Origin: Clarkia xantiana subsp. parviflora
Lineage: Eukaryota; Streptophyta; Magnoliopsida; Myrtales; Onagraceae
Direction: 5' to 3'
Assembly (NCBI GenBank): GCA_036873135.1
Contig: JAPTYO010000012.1
Span: 9,990,090 to 10,054,089, forward strand
Length of the DNA stretch: 64,000 bases
Shown here: piece after piece, positions 32,663 through 43,988 of the stretch
Layout of the letters: the number at the start of each line of letters is the position of its first letter
How positions within the stretch are numbered: the stretch's first letter is position 1
The notes under the pieces: generated by a model
Database searches by the model: none
Told to the model about the DNA's origin: nothing
Seen by the model: only the letters and a program-made list of their open reading frames with translations
Program-made: the position numbers and the translations under genes

Positions 32663-33973
32663 CTATTTGTTGCTTGAGGAAGCGACATGGTCAGGTAGAG
32701 GATTGTTGTTGACATTTGGTGGAGCAATTGGGTTGAAAATTAAGTCCTTGCTGTCAATTAAGTCTTGAATCTTGTGCCTTAGCTTTGGGCAATGGTCAGT
32801 TGAATGTCCATATAACCCGAGATGGTAACTGCATTGTGCCTTGGGGTCTTGGAATTTAGCAAAAACTTTGTAATCTTCGTGGGCTGGCTCTCCAACTAGC
32901 AAGCCTTTTTCCACGAGCAATTTGAAGAGTTGGGCCTGTGGCACAGGTAGAACGGTGAATTGGCGGTACGGCCTCCTCTGAACTTCCCCCTGAGCTGGCC
33001 CTGACTGGGCTGATAATGTGACATGCAAAGGTTGGGTTGGGTAGACCGCATTGATGCCTTCATTAACAACTATCTTCTTGAATATCGCCTTCTTTGTAGG
33101 GTCATTAGCAACATCTTTGAGCGGATCTTTCAACTTACCGGTTCGAAGCCCCATATCGATAATTTCTCCGAGAGAAACGAGGCTAGCAAAGCTTGATGAT
33201 ACATGGGAGAGCATATGCGTGTAATGAGCACCTTTAAGCGTGTTGATGAATATTGGGACTGAAATCTTTTCCGTAACTGCCGGGACGATAGCATTGGCCT
33301 TGTTCCTGAATTCAAGTAAATAGTCTCGGAAAGATTGCCCCGATTTCATTTCCATGCCTTGAAGATCCAGTAAGGTAGGAGTGGTGTCAAGATTATACTG
33401 ATACTGACTTACGAATCTGCTACACAATTCATCCCAAGTGGGAATATCTTGCGCGTTTAGCCCAGCGAACCACACTAAAGCTTCTCCCCTCAAACTCTCC
33501 TGGAAGGTTTGAATGACAAACTTTTCGTGATGGCGATGCTGAGCCATCTTGGTATAGTAAATGCGAAGGTGGATAATTGGATGTCCAGTACCGTCATACT
33601 TCTCAAATTCAGGGAGCTTGAATTTCTCAGGCACCGTCATATCTGGAAATAGGCAGAAGTCGTTGTAAGTGACTCCTCCATACCGCTCAAAACCTTGCAT
33701 GGTCTTCATTTTGTCCTCGATCATCTTGAGGCGCTTGTCGTGCTCATTCTCGATGAGAAATGGAGGGGAGGAAATTACCCCATGACTTGAAGCATTACCG
33801 GCATTCGGAATGACATGGTAGGGGACGCCACGTGGAACCACAGGGATGGGATCTATATTATGTCGCGGTTGCACATCGTCCTCTTGCATCTGAATGGGAG
33901 GGTGGTTAAGCGTAACTGGGGCAGGGTTGTCCGGGATGCCCGTTGGTAGGACTTCTGGAAGCACTTCAGGCAT
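32663..33973 (-). CDS. TR-GAG Gag polyprotein (capsid and nucleocapsid)
   Basis: Intact 436-codon frame from the ATG at 33973. Residues about 100-290 form a Retrotrans_gag capsid core (motifs MTVPEKFKLPEFEKYDGTGH, RGEALVWFAGL, WDELCSRFVSQY, GQSFRDYLLEFRNKANAI). Near the C-terminus is a CX2HX4HX4C knuckle, CSYHLGLYGHSTDHC. It is structural and would package element RNA in particles. The reading frame continues upstream in phase (LAQGIPIQPAQ) to about 34041, right after an AG acceptor-like TTATTTTAG whose TAG would stop the frame if unspliced. The true start could therefore be on an upstream exon. No pol follows, so replication would need enzymes in trans. Confidence 0.9.
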   Translation of the reverse strand: MPEVLPEVLPTGIPDNPAPVTLNHPPIQMQEDDVQPRHNIDPIPVVPRGVPYHVIPNAGNASSHGVISSPPFLIENEHDKRLKMIEDKMKTMQGFERYGGVTYNDFCLFPDMTVPEKFKLPEFEKYDGTGHPIIHLRIYYTKMAQHRHHEKFVIQTFQESLRGEALVWFAGLNAQDIPTWDELCSRFVSQYQYNLDTTPTLLDLQGMEMKSGQSFRDYLLEFRNKANAIVPAVTEKISVPIFINTLKGAHYTHMLSHVSSSFASLVSLGEIIDMGLRTGKLKDPLKDVANDPTKKAIFKKIVVNEGINAVYPTQPLHVTLSAQSGPAQGEVQRRPYRQFTVLPVPQAQLFKLLVEKGLLVGEPAHEDYKVFAKFQDPKAQCSYHLGLYGHSTDHCPKLRHKIQDLIDSKDLIFNPIAPPNVNNNPLPDHVASSSNK

Positions 33974-35065
33974 TGCTGGCGTAAGTGGGATATGTATTGC
34001 TTGAGCAGGTTGAATGGGAATCCCTTGGGCCAGGTGTACCTAAAATAAAACATATATTTAGAAGGAATAACGTATGTACAAAAATGCATGGCTTTTGAAA
34101 AAGGTAGTCATCAATTCTATGATATTGAAACTCCCAAATGTTTGAAATATTAACGATTTCTAATTATAGATTACTTCTCGTAAGAGGTAAAATTTGAGAC
34201 ACTCATAAAATTCCAGGTTCTCGGGATGACAATCATAGACCGCAGTATCATGACATTTCAAGAGGTTCGGACATCTCATGATAAAATAATATTTTGGTTA
34301 TGACTGTTATCACGATCGTCATTCCAATTTGAGAGTGATTTGTGGTCGAGAAATAATCTATAATAAGAAATCATATGATTGATGACTATGCCCGTTTATA
34401 ATACCTGATGCAATGCAAGATTAAAGATGAATACTTTCCTACCGTCGGAGTACAATACATAAACATGATTCAACCAAAGAAAATACATAAAAGGCTCGAC
34501 TATCTTAATGTAAATTCTAATTTACAAGACTGTTAATGTCCCAACCTATACAGGAGAACTAGGGGCAAAAAGAAAATACAAATACAAATATGAACTCGAG
34601 AGAAAAACAAACATGACTTATTGATTGCTTCACACGGTAGATGGCTTTGTTCTAGAAGGAATGGATTTCTAGGATCTCGAACAATCAGCGGAACCTCACC
34701 GTTATAGGGAATTACCCCTATAAAGGATCACGAGTCCATCTGATCATTGAGTTGAGTTTTTTAGGTGCGTGCCGGCGGTCCAACCGCTCCGGGCGCATTC
34801 CCCTACTAAACTCCCTAAGCTCTTAAAATGCTCAAAGTTTGAGCATGTGATAGGTAGCAGACGTGGTGTGTGCAAAAATTTGTAGAACATTCAATGTAGT
34901 CATGCATTAAAAATATTTTTTTGTTTCTGTTTTTTTTTTCAAAATAAACACTGCAAACATGAACAAACAATTAGTCCAGATATAATCATAATAATAAAAT
35001 AACAATGGCAAGACAAACATAAAAAGCCTGAACCCTCAAAATATTCCCCAGCAGAGTCGCCAAAA
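33974..35065 (-). other. TR-GAG leader between primer site and gag
   Basis: About 1.1 kb with the primer site at 35046-35065 (read on the minus strand), poly-T/A stretches and no long frame. It contains the possible splice acceptor at about 34041. Confidence 0.6.
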
Positions 35066-36565
35066 TGTCGGACGTCGGAAATGACCCGACCCGGCTCGGT
35101 TTTACGGTTTCATTTGAAAATAACTCATTTCGTATAAAAATCCGGGCAAATGAGATTCCCCGGGGAGATGATAAAAATAGAGTCGCCACCGACTAATTAA
35201 GGCTAGTCGGAATCCTAAAATCTCCTAGGTTGTATTATAGCAACCTAGGGTTTAAAAATGGTCTGCGTCCAGAGTAATGGGTCCGGGGGTTCGGTTACGT
35301 TTTTAAAGCTCGGAAGCTAGAAAAATCGCCCTTTCGGTACTTAGTTTGTCAATTTGCCATTTTTATTTTATTATCATGATTATATCCATACAAAAGATAA
35401 AAATAAGCATTTAGCCATATTTAAGAAGAAAAAAGAAACTATAAAGTGATGCAATAAGTTAAACAAAATATGTACATGTTAAATAAATATATATATATAA
35501 TATGACATAATGCGTGTTGTACAGTTGATAACGATAAAAGAGCATATATAATAATAATAATGATAATAATATTAACGGAAAGCGTATATAATGCATATAT
35601 ATATAATAAGTAAAATGAAAACATATATATATATATAATGGTAATAATAAACAAAATGGAAGCGTATATATAATAATAAGCAAAATCAAAGCATATATAA
35701 TAATAAATAAAAAAACGTACATATAATGTGTATATATATAATAATAAACTCTTTTGGAACATTTTTTAGGTTAACCTCCATTAATATATAACATTATACA
35801 AAATGGAAATATTAACATATTGTGAAATACTTAAATATGAAATATACTTTAATCAAATATATAGAGTACATGTAATATTATAAGGAGAGATTACCTAAGG
35901 TACCATGAAATGAAATACCATATTTGGAATCGAAACCGGGACAACAAAAGACCGCAAACCAACACTCACATATAAGAACTCACTCAGATGTCTCTCATAA
36001 ACACTCTTATTTCACTTTGCTTGTCCGAACTCAGTTCCTTATACTAGAAACCTCCTCAGCTCTCTCCCTTGATCTCCTTTAATGCAGTAGAAGTCTTTCC
36101 TATTTATAGGCAATTTTGGCTTGAATACATTGACAACTTTGAAGCAAGTAGAGCAATAATTGACGTTAAAGATATTTGAAGCATGGGAGGTTGTATATAG
36201 TGTGGATGGATGATGATATATCAACTTATCTTCTGCAAGTTCTCATCCACATGTCTCTTTCACATCAAATATATTTACTATTATTCTTTTGTCTTTTAGT
36301 TAATTCTCCACCTCCTCTTTAAAAAGCCATAACTTCCGATCACGATTTGCGATTGATTCACGGTCAGTCCCGTTGCATTCGTGATTTTCCGAGCTTCAAT
36401 TCAAGACCCATATTTATGGGGTTCAGACAAAAAAACTGATTCGCGCGCTCAACGTCCCGGGACTTTTCCTGTAATACATACATACTTAAATTAGATATAT
36501 ATACATAATATATTTATATATATATAATATAATATAATAACCCGAGCAAAAATCGGGTGTTCACA
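35066..36565 (-). repeat. TR-GAG 5' LTR
   Basis: 1,500 bp, nearly identical to 28703-30203. Followed on the minus strand by the primer site. Confidence 0.95.
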
Positions 36566-36570
36566 GCCGG

Positions 36571-37240
36571 AATTTTGGCCGGCCCTTACCTTGGGTGTGC
36601 TCCTAATTTTTTCTTGCTCTCCAAGGGTGAGAAAAGAAGGAAAAGGGTGGCTATGGTGACTAACTAAGGTATTTTCTTAACTCTCCTCTATATTTGAAAG
36701 ATGGTAGGGTTTTTTAAAGAGTTTTAATCACCACCCTCCATTTATTTTTAAGTGAGATCTAAAGGCTAAAGAAAAACCATCATTTTTATCCCTTTTAACT
36801 ATGGCTAAGTATATCTCCATACTTAGAAAAACTATCAAGTTAGGCTTATTCTTGAGCATCCCATACTTAGGAAAAATTTTGGCCAAAATTAAATTTTTCC
36901 TCACTTAGACAAAATCCCGGCACGAAATTGAAGCGTAAGTCACTTAGTTGCATTCGTATTGCACCCCTATGCGAGCATGTATTTTTTGAGTATGCGCCCG
37001 TAGCAAAGATAGATGTATTACTCCCACCTCAGACGGACGCGTGCTTAGGCACACGTCCGTACCACTCTGACGTTTACAATTCCTCTATCTCATAAGGCAG
37101 GGGGCGGAGTCAGAGGCACGCATCCTTGGGTAAACAAGCATTCAGACGAAAGGTAAAACCTCGATTTCAAATTGCGCGTGTCATACCATCCTAAAATAGA
37201 GTCAATCAAGGGTTAGGCCATTGGTTGACTCGGGGGCATG
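36571..37240 (+). other. Gypsy-1 3' untranslated region
   Basis: Continuation of gypsy-1 after the nested element, starting from the repeated GCCGG. No gene recognised. Ends with the polypurine tract GACTCGGGGGCATG directly before the 3' LTR. Confidence 0.7.
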
Positions 37241-38118
37241 TGATGGATATACGCCCAATTTGAACCCGTTGACTTCCGAATTGTTGTATTTTTATCGTCC
37301 CATTAATGATTGTAAATCGAAACTTCAACCCGAACACTTCGCGAGAACACCAACGGCTCGGACGAGGCCGAAGCGCTCGTCCGGCCGAGTCAAACTCACC
37401 TAGGTGAGGTTGGGTGGCCACACCCGACCTCCCCTAGGGGAGATCGGGTGGACCAACCCGATCTCTCCTAGGAGAGATCGGGTCCACCAACCCGATCTCC
37501 CCTAGGGGAGATCGGGTCGGCCAACCCGATCTCCCCTAGGGGGGATGGGGTTGGCCAACCCCATCCTCCCTAGGAGGGGTTGGCCAACCCCATCCTCCCT
37601 AGGAGGGGTTGGGTGCCCTCACCCAACCCCTACCCTTGGGGGTCGGATTTCCCTCCCCCCAAGGGCCCCGGCACCATCCTTGGACTCCCACACTCGGTTT
37701 ATTCCGCCTACCTTCTCCGTATCCTAAGGTATTAATTATGCGTTTAAAGGTTAATTAACTGTGTTTAAAGGTTAACGATATCATTAAGCCACCTTAATGA
37801 CACCGTTGCCTATAAATACCCCACCTCCACAATTCATTAGATCATCTGGGCAATTTGGATAATTTTGCTCTGACATCTCTCTAGCTTTATCTCTCTAAAA
37901 ACGATACTGACTTAGGCATCGGAGAGGGTTCATCAGGCACCACCCCCCCCCTCTGTGCCTGGTACTGCCCCTTCTGCAGGGCGAAAGGAGAAGAGAAGCT
38001 AAGGAAGGAAGGACGCTAGCTAAGACAGTGCAACCCGAGAGTATCAGATTCTCCACATCTCCAGTGAGGAACGAGATTTGAGCCGACCACCCGTTGACCC
38101 TGATCTCGGAACCTAACA
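37241..38118 (+). repeat. Gypsy-1 3' LTR
   Basis: 878 bp copy of 20548-21402, with the same CTAG palindrome array (about 37394-37620), one extra palindrome unit and a shorter poly-C tract. About 97% identical by eye outside these. Confidence 0.93.
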
Positions 38119-40071
38119 TACTCCACTCCCTGAAGTGAGTGTTGTAGTTTGAGATTATAGTGATGATGATATCCTCTCTAAGTATTGATGTGAGTATTAC
38201 GATTACAATGATAATATATTTCACTTCCTGAAGTGTGTGTTGATATGTATGAAATAACGAGGATATAGCGCACTCCCACAAGTGAGTGTTGCAGTTTATA
38301 ATAAATAACAACTCGATAGAGTACAAATACAAATATGTTATAATCATCATGGTATCGATAAAGAACGATGATGCATCTTATAAAGAAAGAATGCATGAAA
38401 AGAATACAAAGTCCAATTGATTTGGAAGAATGATAATTTTGATATGCGCAGTGACGCTTGCAGAAAATTAGTGATATTATGCAGTGCGGAAATTGATAAT
38501 TTTATGAAGCGCATGAAATTAGGCAAAGTTTGGCCTCAATAGCAAATATTATTTGATACTGGGATATTGCGATAAAGAAAATTGCATTCTATACAAATAT
38601 CGTATCCCGAAGATCCGACATTATGATCCTAAAGATCAAGATTATGAATATTCATATTTATTTTTAAATTCCGCATTTACAAATTCTGTATTTAAATTTA
38701 TATTTAAATTTATATTTCTTGCACTGCATTTACAGTTACTTTTTATTTTTTGCACTGCATTTTATTTATTATATACATATATCATTATGCTCATTGAATT
38801 TCATTATAAAATGATCCCGAAAATTAAGAGTTATTCAGAAGCTCAAAGATTATTAATTTTAGGATCCGGAAGATCCTATGATGTACGAAAAAGGGGATCT
38901 GAAACATTGTATTTGTGAATTAAATATCTTCATGCATACAAAGAAATCATGTATATCATGAATTATTTATTATAAATAAGGGATCCTGAAGATCCCAAGA
39001 AATCATGAGTTATGAATAAAGGATCGTGAAGATCCTAGAAGATCTAGAATTATAAGTAAAGGATCCCAAAGATCCTAACGATCTTAAATTATGAACAAAG
39101 ATCCTGAAGATCCTGAATTATAAAAAGAGATCCTAAAGATCCTAAATTATTTAGAATAAATGATCTTGAATGATGAAAATGGGATTTGAATATCCTAATG
39201 GATTTTGAGATATAAAAATAAAATATCCTTAAAGATATTAAGCTACAAATAAGGATAATGAAGATCCTAATTTTTTTAGTTATAAATGATCATGACGATC
39301 ATGAAATCGAGCATTTATACAAAATTATTTATTTTACGTTTATGCATTTTTTTTAGTAATGTTATTTATATGCTTTCATATACTTCATATTTATTTTGCT
39401 ATTATAAAGAATTGATTACTCCGCAATCATCATTATGATGAAGATGAACAAAATAAAAACATGCGGAATGTGTTACAAAAGATACACAATATATCTCTTG
39501 CAGATTATGAAATAAATACATATCATGGTAAACCAGAAGTTTACCGCCAATATTGGCTTGATTGATTATATATTCTGGTAAACCTGAAGTTTACTGATAC
39601 ATAGAGGTAAACCAGAAGTTTTACCCATATAATAAGAATTTGGCGCGACCGGTAACAGACCATTCCGGATCACTTAAGATGTGCAATACATTATTTGGAA
39701 GAACCTGAAGATTCTCCATAAATCATTACTATGCTTGCTCTCAAGAAAAATTAATTATGTGATCATCATCAACCGAGTTCGGGATGAAATCCCCTTATCT
39801 ATGGAAATTATAAAAGGTGAATATGAGCTCGTTCACCTGCCATGTGGACCGATATATTATTTTGAAAGATGCTTCTACAATATGGCCACATGTGCGTTGA
39901 TTATGAATTTGCAAGAACAAATTTCAGATTATGCAATAAAGAATGATGATGATATTGAAAGTTGATATTTACTACAAGATTCATACGATTACATGTCTAG
40001 ATTTGCAGTTTAGCATGAAAGTTACAAAGATCCTCCAATTACATAGCTAAACTGCTACCAGTTAGAGCAAA
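38119..40071 (+). other. Copia-4 5' region right of gypsy-1, palindrome-rich
   Basis: Resumes copia-4 with the repeated TACTC. No intact gag. Many short palindromes share a CTGAAG-type core with changing arms, for example CACTCCCTGAAGTGAGTG (38124), GGATCCTGAAGATCC (38981), GGTAAACCAGAAGTTTACC (39527) and GAACCTGAAGATTC (39701). The GATCC type recurs about eight times between 38600 and 39160. A 94-codon frame at 39681-39965 has no recognised domain. Confidence 0.6.
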
Positions 40072-42000
40072 TTGAGTACAAATGCATGCTATTATGAAAG
40101 CAGCAATATAAGTGCGCATCAAGCCATTGTCAAATCACAGTTCTCCCCATTACAACCAATTTTTGGTGAAGAGACAAATTTTCCATATATTAATATTATG
40201 GTGTGCGATATATATTTAAATTGCTCAACCACATCGCACAAAGATGGGTCTGGAATGTTGGGAAAAATATGTTGGATATAAATCAATTATTTGAGAAAAA
40301 TGACTTATATATATAAAGCAAGAGTGTTAATTGTCATTGTTCAACAACTTTTCCCAACATTAGGGGGAGAAAAGAAGCAGCTGGCAGAAAATAGATTGAC
40401 TGAAAAAAAAAACAATAATTGTTATTATCTCATTTAGATCATCGCACAATGATAATATGAACCTGAAGTTCAAATAGATAACCATTTTCAGATACTGCCT
40501 ATTAGGTGACTTTATGAAACCCAAAAAGTCATAAGTCAATTACCAGCTGCAAATGCTCCAATTTGAAATGTCCTGATAGGAACAATTATAATGAAAAATA
40601 ACTCACGCATGAAGCGTGCGATAATGGTTCCAAAGAAATTTTATTGATAAAAGAATGGAGCATAGAAAGAAATATAAATATGGTCTTATTATGGAGGTGA
40701 TTTCCCAAAAGAATTAAAAACATAACTAAATATGAAACCCCAGAAGTGGTTCAGGTACCTGAAAGTAATTACAATAAAGAAATCTTAATGAGTTATGTCA
40801 TTAAGGGGAAGTGATGGAACCGTAAAATATAAAGTTGTCGACAACAGTATTGAATATTATTCATGAGTGAAATCATAAAACAAGACGAGGAGTCGAGGAT
40901 CTTGAGCTCAATATGTTAAACAAGTATTATGATTGGCCAAAGTTTGAAAAGACGCAAGTATTAACATAAAAAATGCAGAAGGTGGAAGCCAGTGGATACA
41001 AATTATTTCCCGCATAAATAAATTGTGTCGTAAGATATATACGCACAACCTGTGGTACAAATGTTATATGCAAAATCCTGGCAATTATTATATGGATCAT
41101 TTAGTGGAGCAATCACCTTCAATTATATTATTACGTTGGCAGTACATAAAAGTTTTAAATGCGTCTCACATATGAATTATCTATAGCCTTTTTGGGTGGC
41201 TAATTTGATAGCAAAATTAAAGTGAAAATCCTAGAAGGATTGAAAATGCTAGCATGAAATTTTTCCAAGAATGTTGGATAATAAAGATATTGTACCATTT
41301 AAAATAATACATGCAAATTATGTTATGTTCTCCACAATATATAGCTCATTTGAGCTAAGATATATCAGATGATATTATGCGAATTAAGAAAACTGATATT
41401 TTGATAAGTTGAATTGATCACGCTATAGCCGAAAGGGGCATCGCGTGAGGGGGAGAATTTAAAGATATTGAAACTCGTGAAGAGTTTGTAAATACAATCA
41501 ATTTATTGATGATGTTAAATTCAGACAAAATATATTGAAAGGACAAAGGTTTGGCTCGGCCTGAAGATCGAGTACTTAAGAGATTGAAAATAATCTTGTC
41601 CTATATAAAAAAATGTCTTGAAGCTATTTTGCATAGATAAACACATTTATTGAGTACCTTAATGATTGTAAGAATTCCATGAGTTTAATATCATGATGAA
41701 TCAAGACCTAAATTAATTTGCTACACAAATGTAAGTTATAACATGGAAGTGCACAATTTTCAAATGTAGCATTATATTGTATATATATATATGAAGATAA
41801 TGCAGGTTATATAGCTCGAGTTGAAGATTGTTAATTATCAAAGGAGACATACAAAACACATTCGCCTCAAGTTATTCTTCATCCAACGAATTTGTTCATA
41901 TGACTATCTAGCGGATCTTTTCAATGAGGCTTTATCGACTGCGACATCTGGAATATTGGCGAACATGATTGGATTGCGTCGACTTAATGAAATTACGTGA
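40072..42000 (+). pseudogene. Copia-4 polyprotein remnant (integrase end to RNase H)
   Basis: Scraps of copia pol in order: near 40230-40420 an integrase C-terminal segment ending in an FPTLGGEKKQLAE-like reading; degenerate RT sequence with no catalytic motif left; and at 41842-42000 an open segment with TKHIRLKLFFIQ, YLADLFNEALSTATSG and IGLRRLNEIT, the C-terminal end of copia RNase H, closed by a stop. Many frameshifts and stops. The coding decay is far greater than the LTR divergence. Confidence 0.75.
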
Positions 42001-42218
42001 TGTCAACATCAGTGGGAAAATCTACACCGCTGCACTCTTTTTCCCTTAACCAATGTTTTATCCCACTGGGTTTTCCTGGTAAGGTTTTCAACGAGACAGC
42101 TTACAAAAGGGATCCATAATTGTGTACTCTTTTTCCTTCACTAGATTTTTATCCCAATGAGTTTTTTCTAGTAAGGTTTTAACGAGGCACAATTCCCTTA
42201 TGAACATCCAAGGGTGAG
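42001..42218 (+). other. Copia-4 3' leader with repeated ACTCTTTTTCC...GTAAGGTTTT motif
   Basis: Two tandem copies (about 42035-42100 and 42124-42190) of a segment with CACTCTTTTTCCCTT, TTTTATCCCA(C/A)TG(G/A)GTTTT and GTAAGGTTTT..AACGAG. This is a pattern common before the 3' LTR in this kind of plant copia element. Ends with AAGGGTGAG, the polypurine tract. Confidence 0.7.
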
Positions 42219-42402
42219 TGTTATGAATATATTTAGTGGATGTTCAATATTACGTGTATATACCATCTTCCTTATTTAGACTTTCCTAGTATTAAATTTA
42301 CTTCCTCCCCAAGTCTATGTAATCCCTATATAAGGGCTCCTATGTGTGATAATAAGATCATCTCTAAATTCTCTCTTCCATTAGCTCTATACTTTCGTAA
42401 CA
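42219..42402 (+). repeat. Copia-4 3' LTR
   Basis: 184 bp partner of 19728-19911, followed by the ATATA duplication. Confidence 0.95.
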
Positions 42403-42407
42403 ATATA

Positions 42408-43122
42408 ATAATTTTACTGATGCTGACGCTTTGGTTTTACATTTGTTTTCAAAACTAATATATTTACTTTAAAAAATGTATATATTTAACTGTTAATTAA
42501 TTTATTATAGTGTAAATAAGTTAGAAATATTATATATTATTTAAAAAATTTCTCATCAGTTTAAGGTGAATAATAAATGACTATTAAAATAGTTGTGAGT
42601 TGTGACTCTTTGATCACGATAAATAAATTAAAACAAATAAATAAATATATTTTTAATATCTTTGTATTATAACACCATCCTAGCAATCATGAAAAATTAA
42701 TTAATTATAAAAATTTATTAAAACTTCAAATATTTTGATTAATTCTACCATCTATATGGTCTGTTCATGGTCTATTAGCAGTAGCCTCATTAACAGAACA
42801 TCGGCAGCATCATTAACAGAACATGGAGTATTGGGCAAAGACTTTGCTGAAGAAGGAAAATACTTATAGCACTTTTCTTTTAATATATAAAAGTAAATAA
42901 AAATTTTAAATAAATTATTAGAATAATATTTATTATACAAAAATGTATAAATTAAATATATAATTCCTAAGTTAAAAAAAAATTAAATAATTTTTAAAAG
43001 TTATATTTTACCAATTTTTAAAAATAATTTTATTGAAATAATTTTTGGTATTATGTAATTTTTAAATTTTAATATGTATTATTTAAAAATTAAGTTGATA
43101 TTAAATAATATTTCATTAAATT
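42408..43122. other. AT-rich intergenic stretch
   Basis: No gene recognised. Contains a small direct duplication of CATTAACAGAACAT (about 42788-42824) and long A/T runs. Confidence 0.5.
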
Positions 43123-43260
43123 TGTTAATATAGTAGCGTAATCTTTGTATATTTTGTAATTATTATTTTCTAATTTAGTTTTTTCATATCTAGCTATTGT
43201 ACTCGTTATATATTCATGTAATATCTTTTAGAGAATATACTGAGTTTTACCAAACTTTCA
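43123..43260 (+). repeat. Copia-5 5' LTR
   Basis: 138 bp, very short. Matches 47448-47586 with about six differences by eye. Confidence 0.95.
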
Positions 43261-43272
43261 TGGTATCAGAGC

Positions 43273-43988
43273 CAGATTAGCTTTTGTTACCTTTGCTCCG
43301 GCTGATTCATGTGTGCTGCACTGGTCTGTTCGTCCTTGCCCGCTGCAGCTCATCTGTTGCAACTACCAATTTTGCAGCCGATCTGTCTGTCCGGGTCCTC
43401 TGCTCCAGTCTGTTCAACAACTTCCACCCACACTGTCGTCGATTCTGATGCCCTGTTTCCGTCGGTTCCGCCGCCCAACTGCTGTCGATTCCGCCGCCCT
43501 CTACCCGCCTCTACTGCTGCTGCAGATTTCGACATCGTCAGTCAACCACTATTCACCACAAAAGTCCCGTCGCTGGTCTGCTGCTGGTCCGCCGGAAGTC
43601 GATCTCGCTGGTCCTCTGCTACTGCTGGTCCGCTACTGGTCCTTCGTCGTCGATTACGTTGGTGAGGGTTCTCTGATTTCTTCCGTTGCTGGTGAAGGGC
43701 TACTCTGTCCCAACCTTCGCTGATTCCTGTTATCTGCGGCACTGTCCCAACCTTCGTTGATCCATGTTATCTGCGTACGGCGCTGAATTATTTTTGAGAA
43801 GTTTATTGCTGACCGGTCCGATCTATTGCTGGTCCGGTCTATTGCTGATCTGGTCCGGTTCGGTTCATTCTGTTGGTCCGGTTCGGTTCACTCTGCTGGT
43901 CCGGTCCGATTCATTCTGCTGGTTCTGCCCGGTTCGGTCCGTCCCATTTACTGGTTTGATTTACTGATGGTTTTATTACTGATTTTAC
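43273..43988 (+). other. Copia-5 leader in place of gag
   Basis: C/T/G-rich sequence with repeated GGTCCGGT(T/C)CGGTTCA units (about 43815-43950). Open frames occur in several phases but show no domain. Gag should be here and is not. Confidence 0.6.

Larger units (their letters stand above)
28703..36565 (-). mobile_element. Gag-only LTR retrotransposon (TR-GAG type, Ogre/Tat-like), minus strand, very young
   Basis: LTRs of 1,501 and 1,500 bp (28703-30203 and 35066-36565) are flanked by GCCGG (28698-28702 and 36566-36570). By eye they differ at only three places (one A indel near 28892 and substitutions near 29790 and 30090), implying very recent insertion. On the minus strand the 5' LTR is followed by TTTTGGCGACTCTGCTGGGG, the primer site type of Ogre-like elements, and AAAGAGGGGCAAC precedes the 3' LTR. 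The only long protein frame is gag. No protease, RT or integrase was found. Two minisatellites lie downstream of gag. Confidence 0.94.
20548..38118 (+). mobile_element. Gypsy-1: Tat-lineage-like Ty3/gypsy element with gag-protease and antisense gene, no RT or integrase
   Basis: LTRs at 20548-21402 and 37241-38118 start TGATGGATATACGCC and end CGGAACCTAACA, flanked by TACTC (20543-20547 and 38119-38123). The primer site TTGGCGCCGTCTGTGGG follows the 5' LTR, and GACTCGGGGGCATG precedes the 3' LTR. Without the nested 7.9-kb element it is about 9.7 kb. In order it carries gag, protease, a second gag-like domain (all plus strand), a tandem-repeat block, and an antisense multi-exon gene. RT, RNase H and integrase are missing, so it is non-autonomous. 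Confidence 0.92.
19728..42402 (+). mobile_element. Copia-4: Ty1/copia element with short LTRs, host of gypsy-1
   Basis: LTRs of 184 bp (19728-19911 and 42219-42402) start TGTTATGAATAT and end TTTCGTAACA. They are flanked by ATATA (19723-19727 and 42403-42407). The primer site CGTTATCAGCACGA follows the 5' LTR. Before the 3' LTR come the ordered 'TTTTATCCCA..GGGTTTT' leader-like repeats and the polypurine tract AAGGGTGAG. Removing gypsy-1 leaves about 5.1 kb. The polyprotein is reduced to scattered integrase and RNase H scraps with many stops. The 5' part carries many short palindromes. Confidence 0.93.

Noticed and set aside
43309..43742. Overlapping frames in the copia-5 leader as a gag gene
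   Set aside because: No capsid or zinc-knuckle motif; low-complexity Pro/Leu/Ser translations in several phases.
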